Assembly (NCBI GenBank): GCA_020634455.1
Contig: JACKBQ010000001.1
Coordinates: forward strand, 744,001-808,000
Direction of reading: 5' to 3'
Length of the DNA stretch: 64,000 bases
Source: Ardenticatenaceae bacterium
GTDB taxonomy: Bacteria > Chloroflexota > Anaerolineae > Promineifilales > Promineifilaceae
Shown: positions 17,817 through 25,737 of the stretch, piece after piece
How the letters are laid out: each line of letters begins with the position of its first letter
Numbering within the stretch: position 1 is the first letter of the stretch
Made by a program: the position numbers and the translations under genes
Notes under the pieces: model-generated
Seen by the model: only the letters and a program-made list of their open reading frames with translations
Database searches by the model: none
Told to the model about the DNA's origin: nothing

Positions 17817-18776
17817 ATGAAAATAGTAGTTACCGGCTCCATAGCCTACGATTATCTCATGTCGTTCCCCGGCAAGTTCACCGACTCGCTGGTGGCCGAC
17901 CAACTGCATACCATTAGCCTCAGCTTTTTAGTCGATTCAATGAATCGGCAGCGCGGCGGCACCGCCCCCAACATTGCTTACACCCTGGCTTTGCTAGGCG
18001 GCCATCCCAGCGTTATGGCCACTGTCGGGCAAGATTTTGGCGACTACCGCGTCTGGCTGGAAAGCCACGGCATAGACACCAGCGCCATCGTGGAAATTGA
18101 AAATGATTTTTGCGCCTCGTTCTTTGTGAATACTGATCAGGCGCAAAACCAGATTGCCAGTTTTTACACGGGGGCAATGGCCCATGCTGCACGCCTGAGC
18201 TTTGCCCAACATGCCGCCGACGCAGATTTAGCCATTATCTCCCCCAACGCTCCGGACGCGATGAGCCAGTATGCCGAGGAGTGCCGCCAACGGGGCCTTC
18301 CTTTCATTTATGACCCCAGCCAGCAAACCGCCCGCTTTACTGGTGAAGAGCTACTGCATGGCTTAAACGGCGCGCACATGCTCACCGTCAACGAGTACGA
18401 GCACAAACTCATTCAGGACAAAACGGGGTTGAATGAAGAGCAGATTTTGCAGCGTGTGGGCAGTTTACTGGTCACACTCGCTGGCGAAGGGGCTCGATTG
18501 GTCATTGAAGGCAACGAAATTCGCATTCCGGCCGTCTCCCCCAGCAATTTGGCAGACCCAACAGGTGCGGGCGATGCGTTCCGGGCGGGGATGATGCGTG
18601 GCATGCAGCTTGGTTTGCCCTGGGAAGTTGCCGGGCGCATGGGTTCGTTGGCCGCAACCTACGTTTTAGAGCAGATGGGAACGCAAAACCATCATTATTC
18701 ACCGCAAGAATTTGTGGCTCGCTATCGTCAAAATTTTGATGATGACGGGGCATTAGATGTTTTATTAACCAATTAG
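17817..18776 (+). CDS. PfkB-family carbohydrate/nucleoside kinase (adenosine kinase candidate)
   Basis: 319 residues of the ribokinase/PfkB fold. The N-terminal Gly-Gly substrate lid is RQRGGTAPNIAYTLALLGG (residues about 43-61), and the C-terminal anion hole and catalytic base are in LADPTGAGDAFRAGMMRGM (Asp about 253). Subfamily features (MKIVVTGSIAYDYLMSFPGKF, a large Phe-rich lid) resemble adenosine kinases and ribokinase-like proteins of Chloroflexota. The next gene is S-adenosylhomocysteinase, whose product adenosine such a kinase would remove. That pairing makes adenosine the best guess, as inference. Confidence 0.8.
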   Translation: MKIVVTGSIAYDYLMSFPGKFTDSLVADQLHTISLSFLVDSMNRQRGGTAPNIAYTLALLGGHPSVMATVGQDFGDYRVWLESHGIDTSAIVEIENDFCASFFVNTDQAQNQIASFYTGAMAHAARLSFAQHAADADLAIISPNAPDAMSQYAEECRQRGLPFIYDPSQQTARFTGEELLHGLNGAHMLTVNEYEHKLIQDKTGLNEEQILQRVGSLLVTLAGEGARLVIEGNEIRIPAVSPSNLADPTGAGDAFRAGMMRGMQLGLPWEVAGRMGSLAATYVLEQMGTQNHHYSPQEFVARYRQNFDDDGALDVLLTN

Positions 18777-18779
18777 CAA

Positions 18780-18874
18780 AAACCTGACAGGTTTACAAAG
18801 TTGGCTGAACTTGCAGCTTGTTCCTCTTGCAAAGAGTTTACGCCAGCAAAAATCTTTCTAAACCTATCAGGTTT
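18780..18874. repeat. Two AAACCTG-type palindromes upstream of ahcY
   Basis: AAACCTGACAGGTTT (18780-18794) is a perfect palindrome around one base, and AAACCTATCAGGTTT (18860-18874) is a near copy 80 bases on. They fill the spacer between the kinase and ahcY. They could be a dispersed repeat or a regulator's paired sites. No SAH or SAM riboswitch core could be recognised here. Confidence 0.65.
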
Positions 18875-18906
18875 GAAGTTTGTAGAAGCAAGGAGATTAT
18901 TTTCTG

Positions 18907-20166
18907 ATGGAATTCGATATTAAGAACCCCGATCTCGCCCCAGGTGGGCGTTTGCGGATTGAGTGGGCCTCGCAAGAGATGCCAGTTTTGAAAGGTGTGT
19001 TGGACCAGTTTGCCGATGAACGGCCGTTTGCCGGGCTGCGCGTCAGTGGGTGTATGCACGTTACCACCGAGACCGCCAACCTGGTTGTGGCGCTGCAAGC
19101 CGGTGGCGCTGACGTGATGTTGTGCGCCAGCAACCCGCTGAGCACCCAGGACGACGTGGCCGCTTCGCTGGTGTCGCATTACGAAATCCCCGTGTTTGCC
19201 ATTAAAGGCGAAGACAACGCAACCTACCACAAGCACATCCAGGCCGTGTTGGACCACAAACCCAACATCATCATGGATGACGGTTCCGACGTGACCAGCA
19301 CCATCCACAAAGACCGTCGCGACGTGATGGAACACGTGATTGGCGGGACGGAAGAGACCACCACCGGCATCATTCGCCTGCGGGCAATGGCCGCCGACGG
19401 CGCGCTGGAATTCCCCATGATGGCCGTTAACGACGCCATGACCAAGCACCTGTTTGACAACCGATACGGCACAGGCCAATCCACCATGGACGGCGTAGTG
19501 CGCGCCACCAACTATCTCATCGCCGGGAAAGTTGTGGTAGTCGCGGGCTACGGCTGGTGCAGCCGGGGTATCGCCATGCGCGCCCGTGGGCTGGGTGCCA
19601 ACGTGGTCGTCACCGAAGTAGATGCGCTAAAAGCATTGGAAGCGGTCATGGACGGCTTCCGCGTGATGCCGATGGTGGAAGCGGCTCCGATTGGCGACAT
19701 TTTTGTCAGCGCCACGGGCAATATCCACGTGTTTGATCGCCACCACTTTGAGGCGATGAAAGACGGCGCACTGCTGGCCAACTCTGGCCACTTCGACGTG
19801 GAAGTGAACAAAGAAGCGTTGCTGGACATGGCCGTGAGCGAACCGAAGCGGGTACGGCCGTTTGTAGACCAGTACACCATGAAAGACGGCCGTAAGCTGA
19901 ACTTGTTGGGCGAAGGCCGCCTCATCAACCTGGCCGCCGCCGAAGGACATCCCGCTTCCGTGATGGACATGAGCTTTGCTGGGCAAGCCCTCAGCGCCAA
20001 ATATCTGGCTGACAACAAGGGCCAACTGGAAAACAAAGTGTACACCGTGCCCGAAGAGATCGATCAGCGCATTGCCAGCATCAAGCTCCAGGCAATGGGC
20101 ATCAACATCGACACCCTGACCGCCCGCCAGGTTAAATACCTGAACTCCTGGCAAGAAGGCACTTAA
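18907..20166 (+). CDS. ahcY: S-adenosylhomocysteinase
   Basis: 419 residues. It reversibly hydrolyses S-adenosylhomocysteine to adenosine and homocysteine, using bound NAD, in the methyl cycle. The NAD-binding motif is VVVAGYGWCSRGIAMRARGLGA (about residue 205), the substrate-side region is GCMHVTTETANLV (about 55), and the C-terminal LTARQVKYLNSW is close to the classical LTxxQxxYL end. The length is typical of the shorter bacterial and archaeal form. The ATG has AAGGAG upstream. With the PfkB kinase before it, it forms a plausible adenosine-removal pair. Confidence 0.97.
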   Translation: MEFDIKNPDLAPGGRLRIEWASQEMPVLKGVLDQFADERPFAGLRVSGCMHVTTETANLVVALQAGGADVMLCASNPLSTQDDVAASLVSHYEIPVFAIKGEDNATYHKHIQAVLDHKPNIIMDDGSDVTSTIHKDRRDVMEHVIGGTEETTTGIIRLRAMAADGALEFPMMAVNDAMTKHLFDNRYGTGQSTMDGVVRATNYLIAGKVVVVAGYGWCSRGIAMRARGLGANVVVTEVDALKALEAVMDGFRVMPMVEAAPIGDIFVSATGNIHVFDRHHFEAMKDGALLANSGHFDVEVNKEALLDMAVSEPKRVRPFVDQYTMKDGRKLNLLGEGRLINLAAAEGHPASVMDMSFAGQALSAKYLADNKGQLENKVYTVPEEIDQRIASIKLQAMGINIDTLTARQVKYLNSWQEGT

Positions 20167-20170
20167 TTTT

Positions 20171-20270
20171 GAAGGGGTGAACGGGTGATTGCGTTCTGAG
20201 AACGCAGGTGAACGGGTGATGGGCTATCACCTAATCACCTTGTCACCCGTTCACCTTGTCACCCCTTCTC
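20171..20270. repeat. GGTGAACGGGTGA inverted repeat upstream of the PAP2 gene
   Basis: GAAGGGGTGAACGGGTGA near 20171-20188 and GGTGAACGGGTGAT near 20207-20220 are complementary to TCACCCGTTCACC (about 20242-20254) and CACCCCTTC (about 20260-20268). It fills the whole ahcY-PAP2 spacer. Another member of the family lies in frame inside priA (32880-32956). Confidence 0.8.
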
Positions 20271-20903
20271 ATGAAAAAGCTCCCCCGCGACTTCCTCGCC
20301 CACAATCGCACCGGGTTTGTCAAAGCGGCCCGCATTTACTCCAACGTGGTCAGCCCGCCTGTGATGTTTGCCGTGGTAGGGCTGGTCTTTGGGCTGCATG
20401 CCTTGCCTGGCTGGATTGGCTTTTTCTGGGCGGCGGTTTACGGGCTACTCGTCTCGTTGGCCCCCATTTTGGTGGTGGTTTATTTGCTCAAGACGGGCCG
20501 CATTGCCGAACTGCACATGAGCAACACCCGCGAGCGCAACATTCCGTACATTTCGGCCGTTGTGTTTGCGGCTATAGCCTACGGACTCATTGCCCGTTTT
20601 GATGGGCCGGAACTGCTGCGCTGTCTGGCGCTGTTCAACGTCATCGAGCTAACCGGGCTGGCAGTGATCAACCATTTTTGGCTGATTAGTTTGCACGCGA
20701 CGGGGGCGATGGCAACGGCCGTTCTCGTCATGCTCGTTTTTGGCTGGGGAATAGGGCTGCTGGTTGGCCTGCCGCTGGTGCTCTCCGTCTGCTGGGTGCG
20801 ACTGTTCCTCAAGCGGCACACCGTATCCCAGATTATTGCGGGACTGTCTTTGGGAACGGCCGTTGTGCTCATCCTCGTCCCCTTTGGCTGCTTCGTAAGC
20901 TAA
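20271..20903 (+). CDS. PAP2-like membrane phosphatase
   Basis: About 210 residues with five or six membrane helices. The pieces of a PAP2 active site can be made out, degenerate: HMSNTRERNIPY (motif 1-like, RxxxxRP region), SLHATGAMA where PSGH is usual, and RLFLKRHTVSQIIAG (motif 3, RxxxxxHxxxQ, with Gln where Asp is common). The family removes phosphate from lipid phosphates such as undecaprenyl-pyrophosphate or phosphatidate. The departures in motifs 2 and 3 leave activity uncertain. ATG 20271 follows the repeat directly, with no clear ribosome site. Confidence 0.65.
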   Translation: MKKLPRDFLAHNRTGFVKAARIYSNVVSPPVMFAVVGLVFGLHALPGWIGFFWAAVYGLLVSLAPILVVVYLLKTGRIAELHMSNTRERNIPYISAVVFAAIAYGLIARFDGPELLRCLALFNVIELTGLAVINHFWLISLHATGAMATAVLVMLVFGWGIGLLVGLPLVLSVCWVRLFLKRHTVSQIIAGLSLGTAVVLILVPFGCFVS

Positions 20904-20978
20904 ACCTCTAAATCCTCTGTGCCCTACTTCGACTGCACTCAGCACAAGTCTGTGGCAAACAAAAAGGAAATCCGCCTT

Positions 20979-21686
20979 ATGAAAGTTGCTATTCTAAACG
21001 CCATTGACCCTGCCAAAAGCCAGGTAAACTGGGGCGGTTCCCCCATTGATGCCTACATTCGCTTCTTAAACACCGCACCCAACAAGTTCGAGATTTCTGG
21101 CTACACCGTTGCCCTGGGTGAGTTTCCCGCCGATGCCAATTTGTACGATGGTTATGTGATCACCGGCAGCCCCAGCGGTGCCTACGAAACCGACCAGTGG
21201 ATTTTGGACCTGATGGCGTTTATTCGGCAAGCCTACGAGCTTGGTAAAAAGCTGGTGGGCATCTGCTTCGGCCATCAGGTCATCGCCCAGGCGCTGGGCG
21301 GGCATGTCGAAAAATCGGCCAAAGGATGGGGGCTGGGGCTAAAACCGTTTGCCGTAGGCAGCAACAAACCGTGGATGACGGAACCGAGACCCCAATGCTC
21401 GCTCTACTTTGTGCATCAAGACCAGGTGATTGATTTGCCGCTTCAGGCGGAACATTTGGCGGGCAACGATTTTTGCCCCAACGTGATGTATGCTATCGGC
21501 GACCAGGTGCTAGGGGTGCAGGGGCATCCTGAATTTACGCCCGAAATCATGACGGGGATTTTTGCTATTCGTGGTGAAAAGTTTAAGGGGAGTGAATTGT
21601 ATGAAACGGCCGCTTCTTCCATCGTAAACGGCCGTCCTGATAATCAACTATTCGCCCGCTGGATCGTCAACTTTCTTCAAGCGTAA
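20979..21686 (+). CDS. Class I glutamine amidotransferase-like protein
   Basis: About 235 residues of the GATase-1 fold. The nucleophile is Cys in KLVGICFGHQVIAQALGG, and the catalytic His-x-Glu is in VLGVQGHPEFTPEIM. The oxyanion Gly-Ser segment is VITGSPSGAYE. It resembles the stand-alone GMP-synthase-like amidotransferases that act on small molecules (gamma-glutamyl hydrolases included); no synthetase partner is present. ATG 20979 is preceded by AAAAGGA; an upstream in-frame start (20919) lacks one. Two octamer palindromes lie near the 3' end. Confidence 0.85.
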   Translation: MKVAILNAIDPAKSQVNWGGSPIDAYIRFLNTAPNKFEISGYTVALGEFPADANLYDGYVITGSPSGAYETDQWILDLMAFIRQAYELGKKLVGICFGHQVIAQALGGHVEKSAKGWGLGLKPFAVGSNKPWMTEPRPQCSLYFVHQDQVIDLPLQAEHLAGNDFCPNVMYAIGDQVLGVQGHPEFTPEIMTGIFAIRGEKFKGSELYETAASSIVNGRPDNQLFARWIVNFLQA

Positions 21687-21700
21687 CAAGCCAGCAAACG

Positions 21701-22171
21701 TTATTTGCCGTCATAATGGGTGTACGGTGTGGGTGCATTGTCTTCCACACTTTGCCGCCATTGATGCACCACCATGTGAAAGATGTCCGATTCCGTGATG
21801 ATACCCACCAAACGGCCGTCGCCATCAACAACGGGTAGGCCGCTAATTTGATTGGTCAGCATTAAATCGGCCGCTTCGCCAATGGTCGCTGCGGGCGAAA
21901 TGGCAATCGGGGCTTTGGTCATCACCTCTGCCAGATTCAAATTGGCCAGCAGGTAATTCATCTCCCAGGTGCTTAAAGAAGTTGCTGCCGATGGTCTGGC
22001 TTCCCGAATATCGCCGTAGGTAACAATGCCCACAAGACGGCCGTTATCCACCACAGGCAAGCGGCGAATGTTGTGTTCACGCATGAGCGCATCTGCATCC
22101 AAAATACCCAGGGTCGGAACGGCCGTAACCACATCCCGACTCATCCAATCCATCACCAACTCCAGGCGCAT
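21701..22171 (-). CDS. CBS-domain pair protein
   Basis: 156 residues, essentially one Bateman module: the first CBS (VMDWMSRDVVTAVPTLGILDADALMREHNIRRLPVVDNGRLVGIVTYGDIRE) and second (VMTKAPIAISPAATIGEAADLM to GRLVGIITESDIFHM) are both complete. Such modules bind adenine nucleotides and switch partners. It starts two bases after the VKOR stop, so it is the last gene of the DsbA-VKOR-CBS operon, although a functional link to disulfide formation is not known. Alternative start at the second Met (VMDWMS). Confidence 0.85.
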   Translation of the reverse strand: MRLELVMDWMSRDVVTAVPTLGILDADALMREHNIRRLPVVDNGRLVGIVTYGDIREARPSAATSLSTWEMNYLLANLNLAEVMTKAPIAISPAATIGEAADLMLTNQISGLPVVDGDGRLVGIITESDIFHMVVHQWRQSVEDNAPTPYTHYDGK

Positions 22172-22172
22172 C

Positions 22173-22622
22173 TCAAGCCCCCTCTGCCTTCACCCCGCGC
22201 CAATAACTCAGCGCCAAGCCAAACAAGATAACTACCAAAACGGCCGAAACCACACAATATTGGCAAAAAGCATGAATAACAACCGCTTCAAGAATAGTTA
22301 AACCAAAAGAAAACAAAAACGCAAAACCAGTCACCGCCACCATAATCTCTGGCAGGTAGTCCATTAGTGGGGAGTCCCAATCACGCAGCCAGGTAAGCAA
22401 AAAAATGACCGCGTAGCCCACCAAGCCAATAAACGCTACCGGCACTGGGCCAATAGATGCATACTGTGCCCCAGGCCCGCTAACTGAGCCGCAATCAAAA
22501 ATGCTGCCCACTTTGCACCCCACAATCAGAACCCCTTCATGAAAAAGATGTAAGTAAAACGCCAGCATCATGCCAGGCACAGATAAAAGTTGTATAAGGC
22601 GTAACTGCCAATCATCCTTCAT
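22173..22622 (-). CDS. Vitamin K epoxide reductase (VKOR) family protein
   Basis: 149 residues with four membrane helices. The CxxC redox centre is HAFCQYCVVSAVL near residue 118, and the loop cysteines are in VGCKVGSIFDCGSVSGP (residues about 36-50). VKOR homologues use quinone to reoxidise DsbA-like thiol oxidases. The upstream gene encodes just such a protein, so the pair should form an extracytoplasmic disulfide-forming system. Six bases separate the two genes. Confidence 0.9.
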   Translation of the reverse strand: MKDDWQLRLIQLLSVPGMMLAFYLHLFHEGVLIVGCKVGSIFDCGSVSGPGAQYASIGPVPVAFIGLVGYAVIFLLTWLRDWDSPLMDYLPEIMVAVTGFAFLFSFGLTILEAVVIHAFCQYCVVSAVLVVILFGLALSYWRGVKAEGA

Positions 22623-22627
22623 AAGTT

Positions 22628-23317
22628 TTATGACCCCAGCAAAGCATCCAGACGCTGCTGGAAAATCGAAATTGGCTGATTGCCCGGCAGCAATTCACCA
22701 TCAATAAAAAAGCTAGGCGTGGAGCTAACCCCGGCCTGCTGCGCCATTGTTATGTTCTCAATTACCGTATCTGCATACGAATTGTTAGCCAGACAGCTAC
22801 CAAAGGCATTTGTATCCATCTCTAGGGCCGCAGCCACCTGCATAAACCCATCTTCAGTATTAAAGAACTGGGTACCTTGCAGCTCAAAAAGAGATTGATG
22901 GAAATCTGCAAAGGCCCCCTGCTGATTGGCACACATTGCGGCCACTGCTGATGGCATTGTTGGGAAAGTTCCTGTTTGCCCCTGCAAGGCGAACGGAAGA
23001 ACCACCCATTTAACCTTGTCACTATCTACATACTGGGCTTCCAGCAAGGGGGATGTCTCAAGATTAAAGTCACGACAATGAGAGCAACCATAATCAGAAA
23101 CTTCTACAACCGTAACTTCTGCATCTTCATTACCAACTACAATACAATTTTCAGGATTATTATTACAAAATCCTAGCAGGCTCAACCGGGCGGGTTCACG
23201 AAATGCCAGGAAAATCAGCCCGGCAAATATCACAATACCACCAACAACCAACCCACCAATAAGCAACCAGTTTGTTTGCTTATTCGCCGTCCGGCGATTT
23301 CTTGCTCTTTTAGCCAT
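22628..23317 (-). CDS. Membrane-anchored DsbA-like thiol oxidase
   Basis: 229 residues: a basic N-terminus (KRARNRRTANK), one membrane anchor (WLLIGGLVVGGIVIFAGLIFLAF), then a thioredoxin-fold domain with active site SDYGCSHCRDF (CxxC) and cis-Pro loop GVSSTPSFFIDG. An inserted helical domain separates them, as in DsbA and BdbD. It likely oxidises secreted proteins outside the membrane and is reoxidised by the VKOR protein encoded next. The ATG has AGAGGT upstream with a TATAAA box just before it. Confidence 0.9.
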   Translation of the reverse strand: MAKRARNRRTANKQTNWLLIGGLVVGGIVIFAGLIFLAFREPARLSLLGFCNNNPENCIVVGNEDAEVTVVEVSDYGCSHCRDFNLETSPLLEAQYVDSDKVKWVVLPFALQGQTGTFPTMPSAVAAMCANQQGAFADFHQSLFELQGTQFFNTEDGFMQVAAALEMDTNAFGSCLANNSYADTVIENITMAQQAGVSSTPSFFIDGELLPGNQPISIFQQRLDALLGS

Positions 23318-23552
23318 AAAATTTATACCTCTTTCATCAAATTATTGTTTTTGCGCGTTACCATTTCATGCTTAACAGCTTGTTTTACTAGATAAGAAGC
23401 GAGGGTTTGCGCATGTTTGCACCAGTGTATCGTTACGATTATAACCAACGAGTGCTAGATGTAACAATCGCGCCTGACATCTGTCATTGCTGGTGGTTTT
23501 TTTGTAAATCGGCTATGATTTACCACCTTGGCAATCAGAGGAGAAGAGATTC

Positions 23553-24545
23553 ATGGACCTGACAACAAAGTATCTGGGTATGACGCTAAAAAATCCGCTC
23601 ATCGTTTCAGCATCCCCGCTTACTGCGTATATTGATAATTTAAGACGGATGGAGTTAGCGGGCGCAGCGGCCGTGGTTTTGCCATCGTTGTTTGAAGAGC
23701 AAATTGAACTTCAGGGTATGGGGGTTGATAAGGTCACTCCCATGAATCAAAAAAACTTGCCAGATGCTTTGCAACACCTGCCAGAAATGAAAGGGTACAA
23801 TCGGGGTGCCAATGGCTATTTGGCGCATATTTACCAGGCTAAAAAGGCAGTGTCCATTCCGGTAATTGCTAGCTTGAATGGGTATTACAGCGGCGGTTGG
23901 GTGCAATATGCCCGGCTTATTGAAGCGGCTGGGGCTGATGCTATGGAGTTGAACATTTATTATTTGGCCACAAAACCAAATATTAGCAGCCAGGAAATTG
24001 AAGAGATGTATTTGCATTTAGTTCGAGATGTGAAAGCTGCGGTGAGCATCCCGGTTGCTATAAAATTGAGCCCCTATTTTAGCGCTTTGGCCAATATGGC
24101 TAGCCGCCTAGACAACATGGGGGCCGATGGGTTGGTGCTTTTTAACCGCTTTTACCAGCCAGATTTTGACTTGGAAACCCGAGGCGTTGTATCTAGCCTG
24201 GATTTGAGTAGTCAGGCTGAATTGCGCTTGCGGCTACGCTGGACGGCCGTTCTGTCTGGCATTCTAAAAGCAGATCTGTTGGTAACTGGCGGCGTCGAGC
24301 AAGGCACGGATATTGTCAAAAGTATGATGGCTGGTGCCAAAGCAACGGCCGTTGCTTCTGTGCTGCTTAAAAATGGTATTGAGTATATCAAAACCTTGTT
24401 AACCGAGTTGGAAGAATGGCTGGTTGCCCATGATGAAGAAAGCATTACCGGCATACAAGGCGTAATGAGCCAGAAAAGTGTCACCGATCCAGCAGCATTT
24501 GAGCGGGCAAATTATATGAATGTCCTAAAATCTTTGGAGGAGTAA
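23553..24545 (+). CDS. Dihydroorotate dehydrogenase-like flavoprotein
   Basis: 330 residues of the DHOD TIM-barrel family: N-terminal MDLTTKYLGMTLKNPLIVSASPLT, substrate region ASLNGYYSGGWVQYARLIEAAGADAMELNIYY, SIPVAIKLSPYFSAL and the phosphate-binding end (LLVTGGVEQGTDIVKSMMAGA). The catalytic base region differs from classical PyrD, and the family is usually described as DHOD-like of unknown substrate. No pyrimidine genes are nearby. A strong GAGGAGAAGAG ribosome site precedes the ATG. A TATGAT box lies near 23514. The upstream spacer (23318-23552) serves both this gene and dsbA and holds no other gene. Confidence 0.8.
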   Translation: MDLTTKYLGMTLKNPLIVSASPLTAYIDNLRRMELAGAAAVVLPSLFEEQIELQGMGVDKVTPMNQKNLPDALQHLPEMKGYNRGANGYLAHIYQAKKAVSIPVIASLNGYYSGGWVQYARLIEAAGADAMELNIYYLATKPNISSQEIEEMYLHLVRDVKAAVSIPVAIKLSPYFSALANMASRLDNMGADGLVLFNRFYQPDFDLETRGVVSSLDLSSQAELRLRLRWTAVLSGILKADLLVTGGVEQGTDIVKSMMAGAKATAVASVLLKNGIEYIKTLLTELEEWLVAHDEESITGIQGVMSQKSVTDPAAFERANYMNVLKSLEE

Positions 24546-24556
24546 TCGGAGGGTTT

Positions 24557-24958
24557 TTAGAGATTATCGAGGTACTCACCACGGTGAGATTCTGCCAACA
24601 GCTCTATTTCGGCAATTAGCTCTGGGGTGTTAATATTTTTCAAACGATAATCGCTGGCTCCAGCCTGCAACACCATTTGCCGAGCCAAATCATCAATGTA
24701 CGAGGTAAGTGCCAATACGGCCGTTCCCTGCTTTACCAACAACTTCACCAGCTTAATCACTCGCCTTAACTCATCATTTTGCCCTGTCAGCCCAAGCAAG
24801 GCTACATCCAGCCCCAAATCACGTTCCACAAGCTCTTGAGCCTCCGCAGCATCCATTGTTCCCACAATTCTGATGCTGGGGGCTGAACGCAATCGAACCC
24901 GTAACGCATTGCGTACACCAGTATGCTGATCGATGATGATAAGGCGAATCGGTTCCAT
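24557..24958 (-). CDS. Degenerate response-regulator receiver domain
   Basis: About 133 residues, a single receiver-type domain (EPIRLIIIDQHTGVRNALRVRL at the N-terminus). The acidic pocket is reduced (DQ instead of DD), and the phosphoacceptor position reads DVALLGLTGQ where a receiver has DxxxxDxxMP, so the Asp is Gly. The switch Thr region is ALTSYID and the conserved Lys is kept in GASDYRLKN. It should not be phosphorylated in the normal way and may work as a partner-binding pseudo-receiver. An ATG at 24970 is also in frame. Confidence 0.75.
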   Translation of the reverse strand: MEPIRLIIIDQHTGVRNALRVRLRSAPSIRIVGTMDAAEAQELVERDLGLDVALLGLTGQNDELRRVIKLVKLLVKQGTAVLALTSYIDDLARQMVLQAGASDYRLKNINTPELIAEIELLAESHRGEYLDNL

Positions 24959-25279
24959 TAATCCAAGCATATTATCAATAAAGCCTACTTATCCATAGTG
25001 GGAAAAAGAATAAGGCAAGCCAATTGTTGCAACTAGTGATTACTGTCATAAAAAACAAAGGCAAAATGTCACCTGGTCAAACAAACAACGGGGTTCTAAC
25101 AATCACACTGTACCAATTTATCCCATAATGAAGTCCTCTCATTTTAATAAATATGTAAAGAATTTCTGCCGAAGAAAGTCATCTGCCATTCATGACATTT
25201 GCCACACGTTCCCCAAATAACAATCATCTACACTGCCAACAAGAGAAAAAGCCCACCATTTACCTGAATTTAGGAGAAT
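24959..25279. other. Intergenic region with divergent promoters, no gene
   Basis: AT-rich spacer between the pseudo-receiver gene and the CBS protein gene. On the minus strand a TAATAT-like -10 lies about 12 bases before ATG 24958. On the plus strand only weak boxes (TACACT near 25231) are seen. No octamer palindrome and no clear inverted repeat are present, which is unusual for this window. Confidence 0.5.
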
Positions 25280-25711
25280 ATGATGGTTACCGTGAATGAT
25301 TTAATGACCGTTATTCCCAGCAGCGTAGCCCCAGATACACCAATGCGCACAGTCATCGGCGTGATGAAAACAGAGGGTTGTCGTCAGCTGCCTGTTCTGG
25401 AAAATGGCAAGCTAATTGGCATTATCTCAGACCGTGACGTTCGCTTGGTGATGAACTCCCCCGTGGTGCTACACGGCCGTTGGCAAGATGAGGAATTATT
25501 GGATACCGTTACGGCCGAAAGCTGCATGACACCCAACCCCATCACGGTAGCGCCAAACACCCCCGCCTACCGCGCCGCCGAAATGTTAAGCATCTACAAA
25601 TTTGGGGCCTTGCCCGTTTTGGAGAATGACACATTGGTCGGCATTATTACCGTAACCGACTTTTTGGAGTATGCAGCCCGTGCCTTAACGGAAGATGTTA
25701 TACCGGGCTAA
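25280..25711 (+). CDS. CBS-domain pair protein
   Basis: 143 residues forming one Bateman module: VNDLMTVIPSSVAPDTPMRTVIGVM to GKLIGIISDRDVRLVM, then ESCMTPNPITVAPNTPAYRAAEML to NDTLVGIITVTDFLEYAARAL. Same organisation as the protein at 21701-22171 but clearly divergent. No effector domain. The ribosome site TTAGGAG is close to the first ATG, so the second ATG (25283) is the likelier start. It is convergent with the kinase gene at 25738. Confidence 0.85.
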   Translation: MMVTVNDLMTVIPSSVAPDTPMRTVIGVMKTEGCRQLPVLENGKLIGIISDRDVRLVMNSPVVLHGRWQDEELLDTVTAESCMTPNPITVAPNTPAYRAAEMLSIYKFGALPVLENDTLVGIITVTDFLEYAARALTEDVIPG

Positions 25712-25737
25712 ACACGCTATTGACTGGATTCAAGCGT

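Noticed and set aside
18777..18906. Possible SAM/SAH riboswitch ahead of ahcY
   Set aside because: The region is made of two AAACCTG palindromes; I see no conserved riboswitch core or expression platform.
20256..20602. Alternative short frames at the start of the PAP2 gene
   Set aside because: They are shifted frames reading through the GGTGAACGGG repeat; the frame from 20271 carries the membrane protein.
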